A stretch of DNA of 10,330 bases, taken from the NCBI RefSeq assembly GCF_000341285.1, contig NW_005178383.1, forward strand, positions 1,950 to 12,279. The letters are read 5' to 3'. Below the pieces are notes generated by a model. That model made no database searches. It saw only the letters and a program-made list of their open reading frames with translations, and had not been told where the DNA came from. This stretch comes from Galdieria sulphuraria (Eukaryota; Rhodophyta; Bangiophyceae; Galdieriales; Galdieriaceae). The number at the start of each line of letters is the position of its first letter. Position 1 is the stretch's first letter. A program made the translations under genes and the position numbers. Of this stretch, positions 7,082 to 10,330 are shown piece after piece.

Positions 7082-8100
7082 TATTCAAAGACTGATACAA
7101 CTCGAAACTTTCAACAACGAATGACCTAAACACAAATTGTAAATTGGACAAATTGATAATGTTTTTCAAGAGTTTCCAGGGCGGCTATACAGTTACTTTG
7201 GATATCGTTAAGTTGGTTTATGACACTTTAGCCACTTCAAACCTATCGAGGGTTTAAAGTTATAAAAATGAAATTTCGGAATCTAAACCTCTCTTTGAAC
7301 ATATTTCAAGCTTTGAATTGTTTCTATTGTAACAGTCCCACCTTTTCCTTTGAGACGTTGAGCTCCACTTGGCTTGTATTGTCTTTTTGGATTGTCCAAT
7401 ATTGAATACCTCTGTTACTTTTATATATTCCATTCAAGAGATATCGTTGTTTAAACTCTGGTATTCCGTGGAAATTCGCTGTTTGTGTTTCGAGGAGATA
7501 ACCAAGGCAACGGATTCCAAACAACTCAAGGTCGTGAACCTTTCATCTCTCTCGTAAATCAGCAGATTTTTATTGAGTGTCGTTTTAGAATATTTTTCGT
7601 GCATATCTGCAGTCAGAATCTTGGTCCTTTAGGCTCTTGTCGATATCAGCCCTTGGGTTCACATTTTCAAGATAGTTTGTAGGAACCTTAACTAGATTCT
7701 TAGTCGAATCCTATTCCTTTTATTTTTGGGCACTTTAGTTATGTCCGTTTTCATTTAGGAAGATACTCTTTTTAAAGAGACGAATTGTAGGTTTGTGATC
7801 AGATTTGGAACATAAAAGACATTTCTCAGAATAGCATGCAAAAGAAATCCAGGGACTAGTTCTACCCATCTGTCATAGTTGTCTTTATTATTTGCCTTTG
7901 AATTGCTCCTTTAAAAGGGTCATATTATTAGATAATTAGGACGCTCGTTAATAAGTTGACGGAGCGTTTAAAGAAGATTCTGACCAGAGATAGATTGCTC
8001 CTTGCTATGATTGATTTTCCTAGACATTGTTGTTTTGATACACCTTGTAGATAGGTATTTATATAGTTTGTCTCAATGTCTCATATCTATTCCCTTATAG
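7082..8100. other. NTPase upstream region and gene-free stretch with weak coding-like traces
   Basis: The first few hundred bases must hold the promoter of the minus-strand NTPase gene, but I see no distinct element there. Two overlapping minus-strand open frames follow: 7628-7434 (64 codons, containing DERFTTLSCLESVALV) and 7524-7324 (66 codons from TTG, containing GIPEFKQRYLLNG). They may be halves of one frameshifted relic. No family was recognised, and plus-strand ORFs here look like their shadows. From about 7680 to 8100 I see nothing. Confidence 0.4.
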
Positions 8101-8663
8101 ATGATCGTTAATTCATTTATCACGAATTCTACCAAAAGAAAAATTTCAATAGTCATCTTACCCAGTCGTTTTGTTGTATCGTTTTACATAAATGATAAAA
8201 GTTTCTACCGAAAAAGCAAGGTGATGCTGACTATAGGAGTATTTTAGCTGTTAAAGAGACATTTCCAAAAAATGGACAAATAACAAAAAGGTTAAAAAGT
8301 GTACAAACTTTTGGTTTATAAGAGTACCAAAAATCAGTAAAGTCTCTATGCCCAAAAAAAACTATTATAACAGAAAGGAGTTTACATTTCAGTGTTTCTC
8401 ATCATAGCAGAAACATCTGAGCAATCCTTTTACAATTCTTTTTATAGATGATTTTAAAACATTCCCATTTAGCAAACTCTTGCAAAAAAAGATAACATTG
8501 CTAAAGCAAGATTGCAATCGTACACATAGCGTTGTTCAAATCGGCATACAGTCTCATTCTTTTTAATACTGTATAATTAGGTAAGATTGCCGATGGACAT
8601 TTACCTTGTTATGATGACAAGTGGTGGGTTCTTCGAATGGATAATTTTAAAACAAAAAATTAG
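8101..8663 (+). pseudogene. Frame-broken protein-like tract, faintly MULE-transposase-like
   Basis: Four successive plus-strand open stretches read like protein but lie in changing frames. 8101-8247 is an ATG-started 48-codon ORF containing RFVVSFYINDKSFYRKS. 8223-8420, with one in-frame TAA at 8319, contains DADYRSILAVKETFPKNG and then LKSVQTFGL and EYQKS. 8408-8566 contains FTILFIDDFKTFPF. 8577-8663 contains ADGHLPCYDDKWWVLRMDNF and ends in KTKN. The D-x-x-x-x-x-x-A-x-x-x-x-FP pattern, followed by a GL..Y segment and a W...TKN segment, is the order seen in MULE-type DDE transposases (family knowledge). The metal-binding set is incomplete, the typical C..H part is missing and spacing is compressed, so this is a tentative reading. 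Loss of frame makes it non-functional whatever it was. Confidence 0.28.
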
Positions 8664-9147
8664 GAAACAATGGAACTTAAGCTCTTGTAATAGAAAGACT
8701 GCTCTGCTTCTTCTTCTTTTTTTGGAAACTAGAAACATAAATTATCCAACAGTGCTATTAACGAATACTCTTACAACTTTTCACTGTTGGCTTTCATTTG
8801 AAGAGAACTATAGGGTTGAATCTGGAAAGGGACGATCTTTGCAACTTTCAATCTTTGAGCAACCGTTTGAGATACTCTCTCTATGAGCTCCTTGACTTTA
8901 ACAGTACTCTAAACTTTACCCCGTAAATTGTGTCCCTATTTGTATGTTTTCTAATACTCAATGACTCGATATAATCCTTGGCACTTGTGTGTAGACCCAG
9001 TCAATGAATGGCAAAGTTTGAGGTTATAACTTTTTGTGTTTGTTAACTATCCAAATATTGCATATATCAAAATATACCGGAGTAGCCATAGTAAAAACTC
9101 AATCTAACATTCCCTGAGGAGAGTAGTAGTCACAAGAAAGTTTCTGG
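8664..9147. other. No confident gene
   Basis: A plus-strand open frame from 8587 (TTG start) to 8886 crosses this stretch. Its first part reads over the more protein-like WWVLRMDNF frame and it has no recognised motif, so it is probably spurious. Around 8960-9030 a short ATG-started frame reads TRYNPWHLCVDPVNEWQSL and ends in TAA, which looks protein-like but is only about 22 codons and may be a relic. Confidence 0.35.
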
Positions 9148-9276
9148 ATGACTCAAAGTCAGGTACGTTTGAGTGTAGAGCCAATGACTCAAAATGAAGC
9201 ATTCCTATGTGGACAACATACTGCAATGGAATTATACAATATCTTGCAACAATGTCAATGTGATAAGAATACATAA
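9148..9276 (+). CDS. Hypothetical 42-residue ORF or relic exon
   Basis: ATG to TAA, 42 residues, polar composition with the strings RLSVEPMTQNEAFLCGQ and MELYNILQQCQC. Two TAG codons sit just upstream in frame, so the frame is bounded. It reads more like protein than the flanking DNA but matches no family I know, and could be a fragment of a decayed gene. Confidence 0.18.
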   Translation: MTQSQVRLSVEPMTQNEAFLCGQHTAMELYNILQQCQCDKNT

Positions 9277-9284
9277 CTAACTAC

Positions 9285-9923
9285 CTATTTGAATATGTGA
9301 TAGTAATCTTTTGCAACAATACTATCTGCCAGGGCATTCCACATCTCAGCAAAGTTCCTTCCAAACAACATTTTCCAGGTACTAGAAACATACCTTTTGT
9401 CTAAATCATTGCGAAAGATAACTGTTTGAAAACGATTGATGGTGCAGGATCTACCAAAACTTTTCAATCTGACTACATTTCTTTCTCCTTTACTATTTGT
9501 CAAATAGCCACTCCTCTAAAGGGTTCAACGTATTACAAACTTACAATTCCAACCAAAAGATTCTAGTAAAATATTTCTTATTCTGTTAATATGAAAACCA
9601 AGCAGCTTTCGATCGATTCAACCAAGTTCCATCATCATTACATCTTTGAAGTTTGCACAACAATCTACAACCTTTTGTCCGCCAACTTGTGGTTCTATCA
9701 AACCTAATCTAGTTGAAGACTCATTCTACCTTTCAGAAAGGTAAAGTTTATGCTTGGTTATGGAAACTTGGGTGCTCACCCAATCACATCGGGTCTCTGG
9801 CTGATGAAGGTTTGTTTTAGAACCTTCACAGTTTCCAAAGTTGAGAAGTAAGATACCATAGTTTAAGCCTTGCATTTTATTTTGAATAAAAAGTTTTTTG
9901 TTGTATAACTTTCGATTGCTCAA
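9285..9923 (-). pseudogene. Frame-broken protein-like tract of unknown origin
   Basis: Reading down the minus strand, 9923-9726 contains CDWVSTQVSITKHKLYLSER and ends in TAG. The same frame reopens at once and reads GLIEPQVGGQKVVDCCANF up to a TGA around 9630, then continues with IDRKLLGF. A second frame in the same place reads RCNDDGTWLNRSKAAWFSY. Further on, 9503-9285 (72 codons from TTG) contains KSFGRSCTINRF, KRYVSSTWKMLFGRNFAEMW and ALADSIVAKDYY. Residue make-up looks protein-like, but no single frame spans the tract and no ATG-started long ORF exists. It could be a decayed gene or an intron-rich gene whose splice sites I could not place; a 21-nt GTAGAATG...CTAG piece around the TAG is too short for a credible intron. 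Family not recognised. Confidence 0.28.
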
Positions 9924-9940
9924 ATTGAGTCATTATCAAC

Positions 9941-10186
9941 GTGTCTCAAGCTTCCATAGCGATTTATTTTGGTAACAAACTGATCCAACAGTCTTTTGAA
10001 GTCATCCATTGTGAGACTATGCTGAAAAATCGAAACATTTTAGAAACGTTTCAATTTCAACAAATATTCCATTCATACGTAGAGGAGAAGAAAGAATGTG
10101 AGATTCTAAAACAATTGGAACAAAGACAAAGCTCTTTCTGGTGTCATATAGAGTTTTCTGTTTCTCCAATACGGACTTTTTCATGA
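9941..10186 (+). CDS. Hypothetical ORF (81 codons from GTG, 55 from ATG), doubtful
   Basis: Open plus-strand frame ending in TGA. In a eukaryote the usable start is the ATG at 10019, giving 55 residues. The product has a charged, helix-prone middle (HSYVEEKKECEILKQLEQRQ) that could form a short coiled coil. After the TGA the same frame stays open for 28 more codons and reads LESLSQQSFLQLLQNSQSI, so a decayed longer gene or a missed intron is possible. No family recognised. Confidence 0.22.
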   Translation: MSQASIAIYFGNKLIQQSFEVIHCETMLKNRNILETFQFQQIFHSYVEEKKECEILKQLEQRQSSFWCHIEFSVSPIRTFS

Positions 10187-10330
10187 CTTGAGAGCCTTTC
10201 CCAACAAAGTTTTCTACAATTGCTTCAAAATAGCCAATCTATTGTCATAGACACCAAAAATGACTCAACTTATTGAATACAATTGTCGTATGTTTAGTAT
10301 TGATAATATTCAGAATGTATTATGCAAAAC

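Noticed and set aside
4540-7300. Terminal inverted repeats or target-site duplications around the NTPase gene
   Set aside because: I compared the sequence just outside both ends by eye and saw no matching pair; a computed search could still find distant ones.
8530-8545. tRNA B-box-like string GTTCAAATC
   Set aside because: No A box or cloverleaf can be formed around it.

Overview
The window is eukaryotic nuclear DNA. It is AT-rich, carries an unmistakable cytosolic ribosomal protein gene (eL20/RPL18a) split by a 49-nt GT-AG intron directly after its ATG, and uses TAA/TAG/TGA as stops. The tiny intron, the 24-nt gap between two same-strand genes and the AT-rich composition fit a compact unicellular genome. 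A cyanidiophyte red alga of the Galdieria type is my best guess. That is inference from general knowledge of such genomes, not proven by the sequence, and other protists or lower fungi are not excluded.

Layout. (1) 1-1283, minus strand, a compact and intact block: the eL20 gene (698-1283), then 24 nt further on a long ORF for a probable beta-propeller protein that runs off the left edge. (2) 1284-3180: no confident gene. It holds a GTCGTCGACGAC palindrome close to the eL20 start, a possible small spliced gene (1581-2047, minus), a purine-rich simple repeat and a 98-codon ORF of doubtful status. (3) 3181-4459, minus: a clearly recognisable but broken xanthine dehydrogenase/aldehyde oxidase relic. 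Pieces of the [2Fe-2S] and FAD domains lie in the right order but are scattered over several frames with internal stops, and no molybdenum-cofactor domain was recognised. (4) 4622-7081, minus: an intact, apparently intronless 819-residue protein with a STAND/archaeal-type P-loop NTPase, a PD-(D/E)XK-nuclease-like segment and a C-terminal SAM-like domain. (5) 7082-10330: no confident intact gene, only protein-like open stretches that change frame, one set (8101-8663, plus) faintly like a MULE-type transposase.

The most interesting object is the NTPase-nuclease-SAM gene. Its layout resembles the Crinkler-RHS class of eukaryotic effectors, thought to derive from transposons, and also the archaeal-type ATPase families known to have expanded in thermoacidophilic red algae. 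It keeps a perfect 819-codon frame between decayed neighbours, so it is either recently arrived or under selection. Its NTPase motifs are intact, but the usual E/Q of the nuclease E-x-K motif is Ser. The genes here do not form a pathway: housekeeping genes on the left give way to a decay zone in which this gene is the only clear survivor.
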